Part shown: in pieces, positions 1 to 7,808 of the stretch | How the letters are laid out: every line of letters starts with the position of its first letter | How positions within the stretch are numbered: the stretch's first letter is position 1 | NCBI GenBank assembly: GCA_946184195.1 | Contig: CAMHEP010000008.1 | Location: 1-21,956, forward strand | Length of the DNA stretch: 21,956 nucleotides | Direction: 5' to 3' | Origin: an uncultured Bacteroidales bacterium | GTDB taxonomy: Bacteria; Bacteroidota; Bacteroidia; Bacteroidales; Paludibacteraceae | The notes under the pieces: model-generated | Seen by the model: the letters and a program-made list of their open reading frames with translations, nothing else | Database searches by the model: none | What the model was told of the DNA's origin: nothing | Program-made: the position numbers and the translations under genes

Positions 1-1520
1 ACCCAGTCTCCTATACCTGCGTCCGAGGTGGGTATGAGTGCTTTTCGCACATCGTCCATATTTTTAGCCTGAGCCGCTTTCTGTTCCAAACGGCTGATGA
101 GCGAATTACCGAGGAACTTAGCGATTCCCGTCTCATAGAGGGCAATACCGTGCAACAGCGACGAGTTGCGTATATGACAATTCTTATAGCCGTACACCTC
201 CGTATTCTCGCCTCCGATGACCTGCAACTCACGCAGCACATCGCGTCCGCGCCACATCTTGCCGACCGTATAAGGAGAGAGCAAGTTAAAGTTGATATTG
301 TCCAATTTATCGGGATCCTTACGGTTATCACGCTTGGGCCATTTCTGTGCGTCACGGATAGTGCCCACCGTCCGCAGGTTTGCACCCGGTACGATAAAAC
401 TCTCGGAGTTGTTCTCGATAAGATAGGAGAACGGCAATTCCGCCGTGTCAGCATGATGCGTGTGTCGTCCCATCACCAGCGAGAAAGCGCCTATCTTACT
501 GGGCCAAAGCAGGTAACTATCTGATGTCGTTTTCGCTCCGCGTTCTGCCACCCCCTGGTGGATAGGCCCCAGTTTGTACATATGATTGGACTGATTACTA
601 CCGGATCCTGCGTTGAGGAAAGAGAACATACCGGCGATGAGCAGGGTAGACTTATGATGTGTCACTGTATAGGGACCGGCGAAGATAGCACATGCCTCGC
701 CGTGCATACCTTGACAGTTGGAGAAGAAGAGACTCTCACCCGCCGAATAGTGTTTATCAAAGATGCACCCCTGACCGACAAAACACTTGTCGACAATCGT
801 CGAATCCAGTATCTCCACGCCGGAAGCGATGATGAAGTCGGTACATTTAACACCAGATCCCAACTTGACCGGAGCCGCGGCGTTGGAATGTATGCTACCA
901 TTTTTGAGCCTACTGGTTCCTGCTATCTTTGCAAAGTCACCGATGCGTACGTTCTTGATACTGCCACAGTTAAGGATACGCACTTCGTTACCTATCTCAC
1001 CATGATTGCTCGCCACTCGTTCTGCGTAGTCGTCTATCATTTTGTCCACCGTCTCTATCAGGTGCGGACGATGGCGATAGAGCGTCAGTATATATGCTAA
1101 GCTTGCACTCAGTCTATCAAAGATAGGTATCTCACGTCCACCACCCTCGTTCATCACCGGGACACGTACCCCGTTACCAAACGAGGTCTTGCCGTCCACC
1201 AAAATAGCGTTCACGTTCTCAATACAGGTGTCGTGACCAATACGATAGTTAGCAATATAATTGTGGATATTGTACAAGTGGCAGTTGTCGCCTATCTCGC
1301 AGTTATGTATTGTGGCGTGATAGATACCCGAATGAACCTCCACCCCACCCGGCAGGTCGAACATACGATTGAACTTACCCATCTCCACTTTTCCGGAAAA
1401 GTGGGCGTCACATACATATTGTGCATCAAAGCCCTCAGCCACAGTCACCTGTTGCCAATCCTTGGCAGAGCATCCTTGGCTCTCCAGTTGCTGTATCTCA
1501 GCGGTTGTTAATTGTCTCAT
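1..1520 (-). CDS. DUF4954 family protein, 3' end outside window
   Basis: An uninterrupted reading frame of 506 codons starts at the ATG at 1520-1518 and runs off the left edge, so the C-terminus is missing. The protein has isoleucine/valine/glycine-rich steps of the left-handed beta-helix type around residues 65-115 (IGDNCHLYN, IGHDTCIENVNA, FGNGV) and again around 175-300 (VRIGDFAKIAG, VGQGCIF), then conserved-looking blocks GSGSNQSNHMYKLGP (305-319) and GRHTHHAD (351-358). From memory this layout matches the DUF4954 proteins of Bacteroidetes, about 650 residues long and without an established function; the fold suggests a relative of sugar-nucleotide or acyl transferases, which is inference. 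No signal peptide is visible, so it is probably cytoplasmic. It lies 39 bases downstream of the exonuclease gene and is probably the third gene of a dnaN operon. Confidence 0.8.
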   Translation of the reverse strand, partial: MRQLTTAEIQQLESQGCSAKDWQQVTVAEGFDAQYVCDAHFSGKVEMGKFNRMFDLPGGVEVHSGIYHATIHNCEIGDNCHLYNIHNYIANYRIGHDTCIENVNAILVDGKTSFGNGVRVPVMNEGGGREIPIFDRLSASLAYILTLYRHRPHLIETVDKMIDDYAERVASNHGEIGNEVRILNCGSIKNVRIGDFAKIAGTSRLKNGSIHSNAAAPVKLGSGVKCTDFIIASGVEILDSTIVDKCFVGQGCIFDKHYSAGESLFFSNCQGMHGEACAIFAGPYTVTHHKSTLLIAGMFSFLNAGSGSNQSNHMYKLGPIHQGVAERGAKTTSDSYLLWPSKIGAFSLVMGRHTHHADTAELPFSYLIENNSESFIVPGANLRTVGTIRDAQKWPKRDNRKDPDKLDNINFNLLSPYTVGKMWRGRDVLRELQVIGGENTEVYGYKNCHIRNSSLLHGIALYETGIAKFLGNSLISRLEQKAAQAKNMDDVRKALIPTSDAGIGDW

Positions 1521-1559
1521 AGCTGTTTATTACTTGTGTTTTCGTGTAAGCGGTGGATT

Positions 1560-2357
1560 CTATTTGCTGATGTATATACGGGTGAACACACCCTTGGTGT
1601 ACTCAGGGAACTCGCCGTTCTTGAGCCAAGCATAATAACTCGGGTCTCGCCGGAAGACATCCTTCACACGCATGCCTTTATATTTACCAAAATTGAAGCA
1701 CTCCTCTCCCTCGGGGTCGTAGATGATACGTCCTGCGAAATCAGCATACTTCTGCGTCCCTTGGGTAAACTCTTCCAACGCAGGGACATCGGTCGGGAGG
1801 TCGTCATAACGTTCCACTTGTGCCAAGAGGACCTCGACAGTAGCTGTCACGTCAGCGTTAGCAGCATGCGCGCCTTCAAGGTCCTTGCCGCAGTAGAACT
1901 TATACGCAGCCGTGAGATTACGAGGTTCTTTCTTTGTGAAGATGGAGAATGCATCTATCATATGCACTTTCTTGAGGTCTATATCCACTCCGGCTCGCAT
2001 GAACTCCTCTGCGAGCAAAGGTATATCAAAGCGATTGCTGTTATATCCCGCCAGGTCGCAGTCGCGCAAGTCGGCTGCTATCTCGGCAGACAAGTCCTTG
2101 AAAGTAGGGCAATCAGCCACATCCTCGTCGTGGATGCCGTGCACTGCCGTTGCATCGTCGGAGATATGCATCTGCACCTCCTGTCCCATCAGTGACATGG
2201 TCGGTTTAACACGAAAAGTCTTCCCCTCGCGATGTCCGTCGGGGAAGAGCTTCACGTAACTAATCTCCACAATGCGGTCGGTAGCCAAATTAAGTCCGGT
2301 GGTCTCCAAATCGAAGAAGACCAACGGACGTACTAGTTGCAGTTTGGAGCGACCCAT
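1560..2357 (-). CDS. DEDDh 3'-5' exonuclease (DnaQ/epsilon-like) with C-terminal DUF3820-type domain
   Basis: This 265-residue protein has the full DnaQ-type exonuclease core: DLETTG at 16-21 (metal ligands D16 and E18), the Exo II region GYNSNRFDIPLL at 104-115 (D111), and the Exo III region AHAANAD at 163-169 (H164, D169). The histidine places it in the DEDDh class, which removes nucleotides from DNA 3' ends. A second small domain at about 205-262, with FNFGKYKG at 221-228, resembles the DUF3820 / quorum-sensing-regulated virulence factor family; its role is not known to me. The gene starts 25 bases after dnaN ends, so it is very likely co-transcribed with the sliding clamp. It could act as a replication proofreading subunit or as a repair exonuclease; the sequence does not decide which. 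Confidence 0.9.
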   Translation of the reverse strand: MGRSKLQLVRPLVFFDLETTGLNLATDRIVEISYVKLFPDGHREGKTFRVKPTMSLMGQEVQMHISDDATAVHGIHDEDVADCPTFKDLSAEIAADLRDCDLAGYNSNRFDIPLLAEEFMRAGVDIDLKKVHMIDAFSIFTKKEPRNLTAAYKFYCGKDLEGAHAANADVTATVEVLLAQVERYDDLPTDVPALEEFTQGTQKYADFAGRIIYDPEGEECFNFGKYKGMRVKDVFRRDPSYYAWLKNGEFPEYTKGVFTRIYISK

Positions 2358-2382
2358 AGGTATATCTGTTTATAGGGTTCTA

Positions 2383-3507
2383 TCACTCGTTGAGGAGCAT
2401 CGGCATGAGCAGCATCAAGAGGTCTTGATTCTCCTTATTCTCCATCGGTAGGATGAGTCCGGCACGTGCGGGGTCTGCCAACTCGAGCACCACCTCATCA
2501 CTGGGCATCGATGCCAATATCTCAATCAAGAAAGGAGCTTTAAAACCAATCGCCATCGGCATACCGCTATATGAGCAAGCGATTGTCTCCTCTGCACTGG
2601 TGGAGAAGTCGATATCCTGTGCCGAGATGTGAATCTTGTTATCACCCAGCGCTAATTTCAGCAACGAGGTACCCGTGTTAGCGAACACAGCGACACGCTT
2701 GCAAGCATTGATCATCGTGAGGCGGTCTACTGTCACACGGTTCTGGTTGTTCTGAGGTATGACGGCGTTATAGTTGGGGAAGCGTCCCTCTATCTGTCGG
2801 CACACGATGAGTGTCCTACCGAACTCAAAGCGAGCATTTTTCTCGCCAAAGACAACCTTCACGTCGTCTTGCTCCTTGCCCAGCACGTTTTTGAGCAAAG
2901 CAGCGGGTTTCTTAGGCAGGATAAAGCTGGCAGGAGCGCCGCTCTTAATTGCCAGATTCGTATACCGTACCAGTCGGTGAGCGTCGGTAGCCACGAGCAC
3001 GATACGATCCTCCTGCAGGTCAAAATAGATTCCGTTCATGACCGGACGCAACTCGTCGTCTGCCGTGCAGAAGATAGTCTGATTCACAGCGTCCAAGAGC
3101 ACATCGGCAGGCATTGTGAATTCACCATGAGCGTCTGCTTCCACAGGCATTTGCGGGTACTCGTTACCGTTGGCACCTACAAACGAGTAGTTACCGTTGG
3201 CACTAACGATGTTGATACCGAAGTTCTGGTCGTCTATCTGGAAAGTAAGCGGCTGCTCAGGGAACTCCTTGAGGGTCTCCAGCAGCAACTTAGCTCCGCT
3301 GGCTACCATCCCTTCACCCTCAGCATTTTCTACCTCCAAGGTAGTACGAATCGTTGTCTCTCCATCCGATGCGGTCAAAGTCAAATCATTACCACGCAGG
3401 TCAAAGAGCACATCCTCCAATATCTGAAGACTGTTCTTGGCAGCGATTACACGACTAACTGCCTGCAACTGTGCAAACAATTTGGTACTTGATACGTTAA
3501 ATTTCAT
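2383..3507 (-). CDS. dnaN: DNA polymerase III beta subunit (sliding clamp)
   Basis: The 374-residue product has the normal clamp length and is recognisable throughout. The N-terminal segment (MKFNVSSTKLFAQL, then VSRVIAAKNSLQILEDVLFDL) is typical of domain I, and the C-terminus (GLILPMENKENQDLLMLLMPM) matches the usual beta-clamp ending that lines the partner-binding pocket. The clamp encircles DNA as a dimer and tethers polymerase III and repair proteins. It is the first gene of a probable minus-strand operon with the exonuclease and the DUF4954 gene. A predicted promoter lies 57-87 bases upstream. It diverges from murI and is not next to dnaA here; I saw no DnaA-box cluster, so nothing indicates a replication origin. 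Confidence 0.97.
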   Translation of the reverse strand: MKFNVSSTKLFAQLQAVSRVIAAKNSLQILEDVLFDLRGNDLTLTASDGETTIRTTLEVENAEGEGMVASGAKLLLETLKEFPEQPLTFQIDDQNFGINIVSANGNYSFVGANGNEYPQMPVEADAHGEFTMPADVLLDAVNQTIFCTADDELRPVMNGIYFDLQEDRIVLVATDAHRLVRYTNLAIKSGAPASFILPKKPAALLKNVLGKEQDDVKVVFGEKNARFEFGRTLIVCRQIEGRFPNYNAVIPQNNQNRVTVDRLTMINACKRVAVFANTGTSLLKLALGDNKIHISAQDIDFSTSAEETIACSYSGMPMAIGFKAPFLIEILASMPSDEVVLELADPARAGLILPMENKENQDLLMLLMPMLLNE

Positions 3508-3563
3508 TGCTTTCTATCTTTTATTTGTTTAACATTCTACATCCTGTTGCCCTAATAGGCGCA

Positions 3564-3594
3564 CAAAGTTACTAAAAAAATGCGATTTACCAAA
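3564..3594 (-). promoter_or_regulatory. Predicted Bacteroidetes-type promoter of dnaN
   Basis: On the minus strand TTTG (3594-3591) is followed after 19 bases by TAACTTTG (3571-3564), matching the known Bacteroidetes consensus TTTG-N19-21-TAnnTTTG. The expected start of transcription near 3559 gives a leader of about 50 bases before the dnaN ATG. Confidence 0.75.
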
Positions 3595-3599
3595 ATATA

Positions 3600-3631
3600 T
3601 TTGTATATTTTGTTATTTTTTACTACTTTTG
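3600..3631 (+). promoter_or_regulatory. Predicted Bacteroidetes-type promoter of murI
   Basis: TTTG (3600-3603), a 20-base spacer, then TACTTTTG (3624-3631) match the Bacteroidetes consensus. Transcription is expected to begin at about 3635-3637, leaving only about 8-10 bases before the murI ATG at 3645, a nearly leaderless message. The upstream box lies 6 bases from that of the oppositely directed dnaN promoter. Confidence 0.75.
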
Positions 3632-3644
3632 CAGTCGCTAAGCA

Positions 3645-4496
3645 ATGAAAATCGGTATTTTTGATAGTGGTTACGGTGGTTTGACTATCCTATCAGCCAT
3701 CCGTGAGCGGTTACCCGAGTACGATTATCTGTACTTGGGTGATAACGCTCGTGCGCCTTACGGGACGCGGTCTTTTGAGGTTATCTATGCGTACACACTC
3801 GAGGCGGTGCGTTATCTCCATAGTTGTGGTTGCCGTCTCATTATCTTAGCCTGCAACACGGCTTCAGCGAAGGCGTTGCGGAGTATTCAGCAGCACGATT
3901 TGCCCGAGATTAACAGCAATCTACCTCGTGAGCGTCAGGTCAATGTGCTGGGGGTTATACGTCCCACTGTGGAGGCGGTGCCCTCTATCACCCGTAACGG
4001 ACATATAGGTATCCTGGCAACACCGGGAACGGTGTCGTCACAGAGTTATGTGATTGAGCTGGAGCATATAGCCGCAGCGTCAGGTCGCAGCCTCACCATC
4101 ACGCAACAGCCCTGCCCGATGTGGGTGCCTCTCATCGAGGCGGGCGAGCACAACTCCCCGGGAGCTGACTGGTTCGTAAGGCAGTATATTGAGGGTATCT
4201 TAGCACTCGATGAGCATATCGACACCTTAGTGCTCGGTTGTACGCATTATCCGCTGCTACTGCCCAAGATTAGTGAGTTGCTTGCCGGTACCGGCATCCG
4301 GGTGGTGGCGCAAGGCGGTTTGGTAGCGGATAGTCTGAGCGCTTACCTCATGAGACACACAGAAATAGCACAGGACCTCTCACATGGGAAGTCCTGTACC
4401 TATCTCACCACCGAGTCTGCCGATAAATTCAGCACCTCGGCGTCTCTCTTTCTTCATCAGGAAGGCATCATCGCCACAACCGTCACGCTGGCATAA
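3645..4496 (+). CDS. murI: Glutamate racemase
   Basis: The 283-residue cytoplasmic enzyme interconverts L- and D-glutamate and supplies D-glutamate for peptidoglycan. The N-terminus has the family substrate-binding motif IGIFDSGYGGLT (3-14), followed by GDNARAPYGTR (32-42). The two catalytic cysteines are visible: C70 in ACNTAS and C199 in GCTHYP, with T200 and H201 alongside. Length is normal. It is the only plus-strand gene in the window. It is probably a single-gene transcript, read from a promoter directly upstream and converging on the phosphomutase gene with a 71-base gap. No hairpin terminator is evident in that gap; instead it holds ATGTACGA repeats. Confidence 0.96.
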   Translation: MKIGIFDSGYGGLTILSAIRERLPEYDYLYLGDNARAPYGTRSFEVIYAYTLEAVRYLHSCGCRLIILACNTASAKALRSIQQHDLPEINSNLPRERQVNVLGVIRPTVEAVPSITRNGHIGILATPGTVSSQSYVIELEHIAAASGRSLTITQQPCPMWVPLIEAGEHNSPGADWFVRQYIEGILALDEHIDTLVLGCTHYPLLLPKISELLAGTGIRVVAQGGLVADSLSAYLMRHTEIAQDLSHGKSCTYLTTESADKFSTSASLFLHQEGIIATTVTLA

Positions 4497-4500
4497 AGGA

Positions 4501-4545
4501 ATGTACGAAGGACAAATGTACGATGTTCAAAGGACAAATGTACGA
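4501..4545 (+). repeat. Three ATGTACGA direct repeats between convergent genes
   Basis: The word ATGTACGA occurs at 4501-4508, 4516-4523 and 4538-4545, the last two preceded by AGGACAA. The cluster fills the 71-base space between the stops of murI and the phosphomutase gene. The same word recurs at the 3' end of polA and inside polA. Its function is unknown. Confidence 0.8.
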
Positions 4546-4567
4546 AGGAGCGCAGCGGTCTGTATTC

Positions 4568-6355
4568 TTATAATCCGAGACTCTTCTTGATGGCAGGAAC
4601 GCGGGCCTCAGCCTCAGCGGTGCAACGCTCGTAGTCTGCGCCGGTGAAAGGTTTGCCGATCTCGGTCTTCACAGGTATCTCGAAGTAGAACTTAATCTTC
4701 GGCTCTGTGCCGGACGGGCGGACAGACACCTTCAAGCCACCCTCCGTGAAGTACTGGAGTACGTTCGAAGTAGCATGCAGCGGCATGTCGAAATCCGACT
4801 CCACCCACTTGCCGTCCTTGAGTTCGCATTGCTTGAGGAGTTTGAAGTCTTTGATCTTAACCACTTTCTCGCCGGCGATCTCTTTGGGCGCGTTAGCGCG
4901 GTAGTTCACCATCATCTGCTGTATCTCCTCCGCGCCGGTCTTGCCCGGACGAACGACGTTGATTGTGGTCTCGCGTTGGAAACCGTAGTCAGCGTATATC
5001 TTGAGCAGGTAGTCGTAGAGGGTCATGCCGTTATCCTTAGCGTAAGCGGCGATTTCGCAGATGAGACAGATAGCCGAAGGCGAACATTTATCGCGGACAG
5101 CATCGTAGGGCAGGAAGCCGAAGGACTCCTCGCCACCGCCGATATATTTACGTTTACCCTCCCACATACGAATGCGGTTGGCAATCCACTTGAAGCCGGT
5201 ATACTCGTCGGTGAGTGTGACGCCTTGTGCATCGGCAATCTTGCGTATGAGCTCTGATGTCACGATAGTCTTGACGATGAACATATCGTCGCGGAGCTTG
5301 CCCAGACGTTTCATGTTATTGATGATGTAGTAGTGGTACATGATATTGGTCTGGTTACCGTTGATGATGACCCACTCGCCTTTGTCGTTACGGCATACGA
5401 TAGCGATACGGTCGGCATCGGGGTCGGAAGCGATGACGAGGTCAGCGCCAAGCTTGGTGCCGAGTTTCATACCGAGTGTCATGGCCTCAGCGTTCTCTGG
5501 GTTGGGGCTTACCACAGTGGGGAAGTTCCCGTCGATGACCATCTGCTCGGGCACTACGTGGATGTTTTGGAATCCCCAGCTACGCAAGCACATGGGTACG
5601 ATTTGGCGTCCGGCGCCGTGCATGGGGGTGTAAACGATATTGAGGTCCTTCTGTCGGTTGATGGACTCCTGGTCGATGAGCACATCGTGCACAGCCATCA
5701 TGTAGTCGTAGTCCATCTCTCCGCCGATGATCTCGATGAGGTCCTTGTTAGCGGTCCATTTGACGTCCTCCATGCGCACTTTGTTGACCTCGTCGATGAT
5801 ACCTTGGTCGTGCGGTTGTAGGACCTGGCTACCGTCTTCCCAATAGGCTTTGTAGCCGTTATATTCCTTGGGGTTGTGGCTGGCTGTGACGTTGACGCCT
5901 CCCTGGCATTTGAGGTGACGGATGGCGAAACTTACCTCGGGAGTAGGTCTCAGGCTCTCGAAGAGGTATACTTGTATACCGTTAGCGGAGAAGACGTCAG
6001 CCACTGTTTCGGCGAACATACGTCCGTTATTCCGGCAGTCATGACCTACCACGACAGCCACGCGTCCGTTCTGCACGTGTTCAAAACCGTTCTCACGTTG
6101 CACCTTAAGCAGGTAGTTTGCATAACCTTGTGTAGCCTGTGCTACGATGTATTTGTTCATACGGTTGGTGCCGGGTCCCATGATTCCACGCAGTCCGCCC
6201 GTACCGAACTCCAGCGTCCGATAGAAGCTGTCGATAAGTTCAGTCTTATCTTCAGCCGCCATCATTTTCTTCACTTGTGCCTGTGTCTCGGCATCGAAAG
6301 GCGCGCGGGTCCATACTTCCGCAGCTGCCATGATTTGTTTTAATTCGTCATTCAT
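4568..6355 (-). CDS. Phospho-sugar mutase (phosphoglucomutase/phosphomannomutase family)
   Basis: This 595-residue alpha-D-phosphohexomutase should move a phosphate between C1 and C6 (or C5 of ribose) of a sugar phosphate in the cytoplasm. All four functional loops are present in order: the phosphoserine loop TASHNP (157-162, S159), the metal-binding loop DPDADR (311-316), the sugar-specificity loop GGGEESFG (406-413) and the phosphate-binding loop RPSGTEPK (546-553). The length and the early GTGGLRG motif (51-57) fit the PGM2/PgcA-like subfamily, whose members act as phosphoglucomutase or phosphopentomutase; the sequence alone does not settle the substrate. It follows hflX by 40 bases with no promoter match between, so the two are probably co-transcribed. 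Confidence 0.94.
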   Translation of the reverse strand: MNDELKQIMAAAEVWTRAPFDAETQAQVKKMMAAEDKTELIDSFYRTLEFGTGGLRGIMGPGTNRMNKYIVAQATQGYANYLLKVQRENGFEHVQNGRVAVVVGHDCRNNGRMFAETVADVFSANGIQVYLFESLRPTPEVSFAIRHLKCQGGVNVTASHNPKEYNGYKAYWEDGSQVLQPHDQGIIDEVNKVRMEDVKWTANKDLIEIIGGEMDYDYMMAVHDVLIDQESINRQKDLNIVYTPMHGAGRQIVPMCLRSWGFQNIHVVPEQMVIDGNFPTVVSPNPENAEAMTLGMKLGTKLGADLVIASDPDADRIAIVCRNDKGEWVIINGNQTNIMYHYYIINNMKRLGKLRDDMFIVKTIVTSELIRKIADAQGVTLTDEYTGFKWIANRIRMWEGKRKYIGGGEESFGFLPYDAVRDKCSPSAICLICEIAAYAKDNGMTLYDYLLKIYADYGFQRETTINVVRPGKTGAEEIQQMMVNYRANAPKEIAGEKVVKIKDFKLLKQCELKDGKWVESDFDMPLHATSNVLQYFTEGGLKVSVRPSGTEPKIKFYFEIPVKTEIGKPFTGADYERCTAEAEARVPAIKKSLGL

Positions 6356-6395
6356 GATAGTTTTGGGATTTATTGGGGTTTATAATGTTGTTCAT

Positions 6396-7670
6396 TCATC
6401 CTTCATAATTTAGGAAGAGGAAGTCATTGTAAGGGTATCGTTGCACGTGTATAGCTTTGACTCTGTGATAGAGGAGTTGTCGCAGTGCGTCAATATTGTC
6501 TTTCTCTTTGGCGGAGATGAAGATGCAGTCGTCCTGTAGTTTAGCCATCCATGTTTTCCGTAATTGGTCGAGCGAAATGTTCTCCCGGGTGGCGGGTGTG
6601 AGGTCGTCTTCATCTTTGGGGGTATAGGTAAAAGCGTCAATCTTATTAAAGACGACGATGGTGGGTTTATCCTCCGCGCATATGTCTGCGATGGTTTTCT
6701 GCACGACGTTGTATTGTTCTTCGAAGTTAGGATGGCTGATATCGACGACATGCACGAGCAGGTCTGCCTCCCTCACCTCATCCAGCGTGGACTTGAAGCT
6801 CTCCACGAGGTGGTGTGGCAACTTACGGATAAAACCGACGGTATCGGTGATGAGGAAGGGCAGGTTGTCGATGGTCATCTTCCTGACCGTAGTATCAAGG
6901 GTAGCGAAGAGTTTGTTCTCGGCGAAGACGTCGGATTTGGCGAGCAGGTTCATGAGGGTAGACTTGCCGACGTTGGTATATCCGACGAGTGCGACGCGCA
7001 CCATTTTGCCGCGGTTCTGCCGTTGTGTTGCCATCTGTTTGTCAATCGCCTTGAGCTGCTCTCGCAGCAGTGCTATTCGTTGTCCGATGATACGTTTGTC
7101 TGCTTCTATCTGTGTCTCGCCGGTACCTCTGTTCGTACCGCCCCCTCCTCGTTGTCGGTCGAGGTGGCTCCACATACGAGTGAGTCGTGGCAACATATAT
7201 TGCAGGTGTGCCATTTCGACCTGTGTTTTGGCGTAGGATGTCTGTGCTCGTTGTAGGAAGATTTCGAGTATGAGGATGGTTCTATCGATCACGCGCACCT
7301 CACGTCTGTCCTTAGCGGACTCCCGCCAATTGATTTCCTTCTCGATATTACGCAACTGGCGCGGTGACAGCTCGTCGTCAAAGATGACGAGGTCGATAGG
7401 GGTAGAGACGGTTTCACTGACAGAATCCAGGCCGTCCTTCGGACTGCCAGACTGATTTTGTTGGTGCAAAAGAATATACTGTCTGATTTCCTCCAGTTTG
7501 CCGCTGCCGACGTAGGTGTTGGTGTCGGGTGAGGTGACTCGTTGTACGAAACGTTTGACGGGCATGATGTCTCTTGTCTGAGCGAGGAAGCTCAGTTCAT
7601 CGAGATACTCCGAAGTCCGCTCCTCGGGCTGGCTTGGTGTAATCAATCCGACTAAAATAGCGTGTTCCAA
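6396..7670 (-). CDS. hflX: GTPase HflX, with a non-ATG start
   Basis: HflX is a ribosome-associated GTPase that splits or rescues ribosomes under stress. The 424-residue protein has the family hallmark GGGGTNRGTGETQIEAD (175-191) and a complete G domain: G1 GYTNVGKST (230-238), G3 DTVGF (276-280), G4 NKID (342-345) and G5 SAK (386-388). Family members usually read on through LVGLIT, present here at 6-11, so the start must lie close by. No in-frame ATG exists before a stop at 7677-7679; the start is probably TTG at 7670-7668, or CTG at 7676, which has an AGGA-like sequence 5 bases ahead. A polar stretch at about 69-91 seems longer than usual. It has its own predicted promoter. Confidence 0.93.
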   Translation of the reverse strand: MEHAILVGLITPSQPEERTSEYLDELSFLAQTRDIMPVKRFVQRVTSPDTNTYVGSGKLEEIRQYILLHQQNQSGSPKDGLDSVSETVSTPIDLVIFDDELSPRQLRNIEKEINWRESAKDRREVRVIDRTILILEIFLQRAQTSYAKTQVEMAHLQYMLPRLTRMWSHLDRQRGGGGTNRGTGETQIEADKRIIGQRIALLREQLKAIDKQMATQRQNRGKMVRVALVGYTNVGKSTLMNLLAKSDVFAENKLFATLDTTVRKMTIDNLPFLITDTVGFIRKLPHHLVESFKSTLDEVREADLLVHVVDISHPNFEEQYNVVQKTIADICAEDKPTIVVFNKIDAFTYTPKDEDDLTPATRENISLDQLRKTWMAKLQDDCIFISAKEKDNIDALRQLLYHRVKAIHVQRYPYNDFLFLNYEG

Positions 7671-7709
7671 ATTCAGTTAAATCCTTTCTACGTTTTTATG
7701 TTTCGGTTG

Positions 7710-7741
7710 CAAAGATACAAAGAAAAACGCACACGTGCAAA
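7710..7741 (-). promoter_or_regulatory. Predicted Bacteroidetes-type promoter of hflX
   Basis: Minus-strand TTTG (7741-7738), a 20-base spacer and TATCTTTG (7717-7710) match the Bacteroidetes consensus. The predicted start near 7705 gives a leader of about 35 bases. It lies in the 138-base gap after polA, so hflX and the phosphomutase gene probably form a separate transcription unit. Confidence 0.75.
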
Positions 7742-7776
7742 TATTTTTTGCCGTTTATGCGTTTTTTATTTAGAAG

Positions 7777-7804
7777 GATGTACGATGGGCGATGTACGAT
7801 GGGC
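7777..7804 (+). repeat. Two tandem 14-base repeats containing ATGTACGA, just after polA
   Basis: GATGTACGATGGGC is repeated head to tail without a gap (7777-7790 and 7791-7804). It ends 4 bases beyond the polA stop codon, between polA and the hflX promoter. The core word is the same as after murI and inside polA. Confidence 0.85.
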
Positions 7805-7808
7805 GAAT

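Noticed and set aside
3508..3644. Replication origin next to dnaN
   Set aside because: No DnaA-box cluster or iterons are visible, dnaA is absent, and the gap is fully explained by two divergent promoters.
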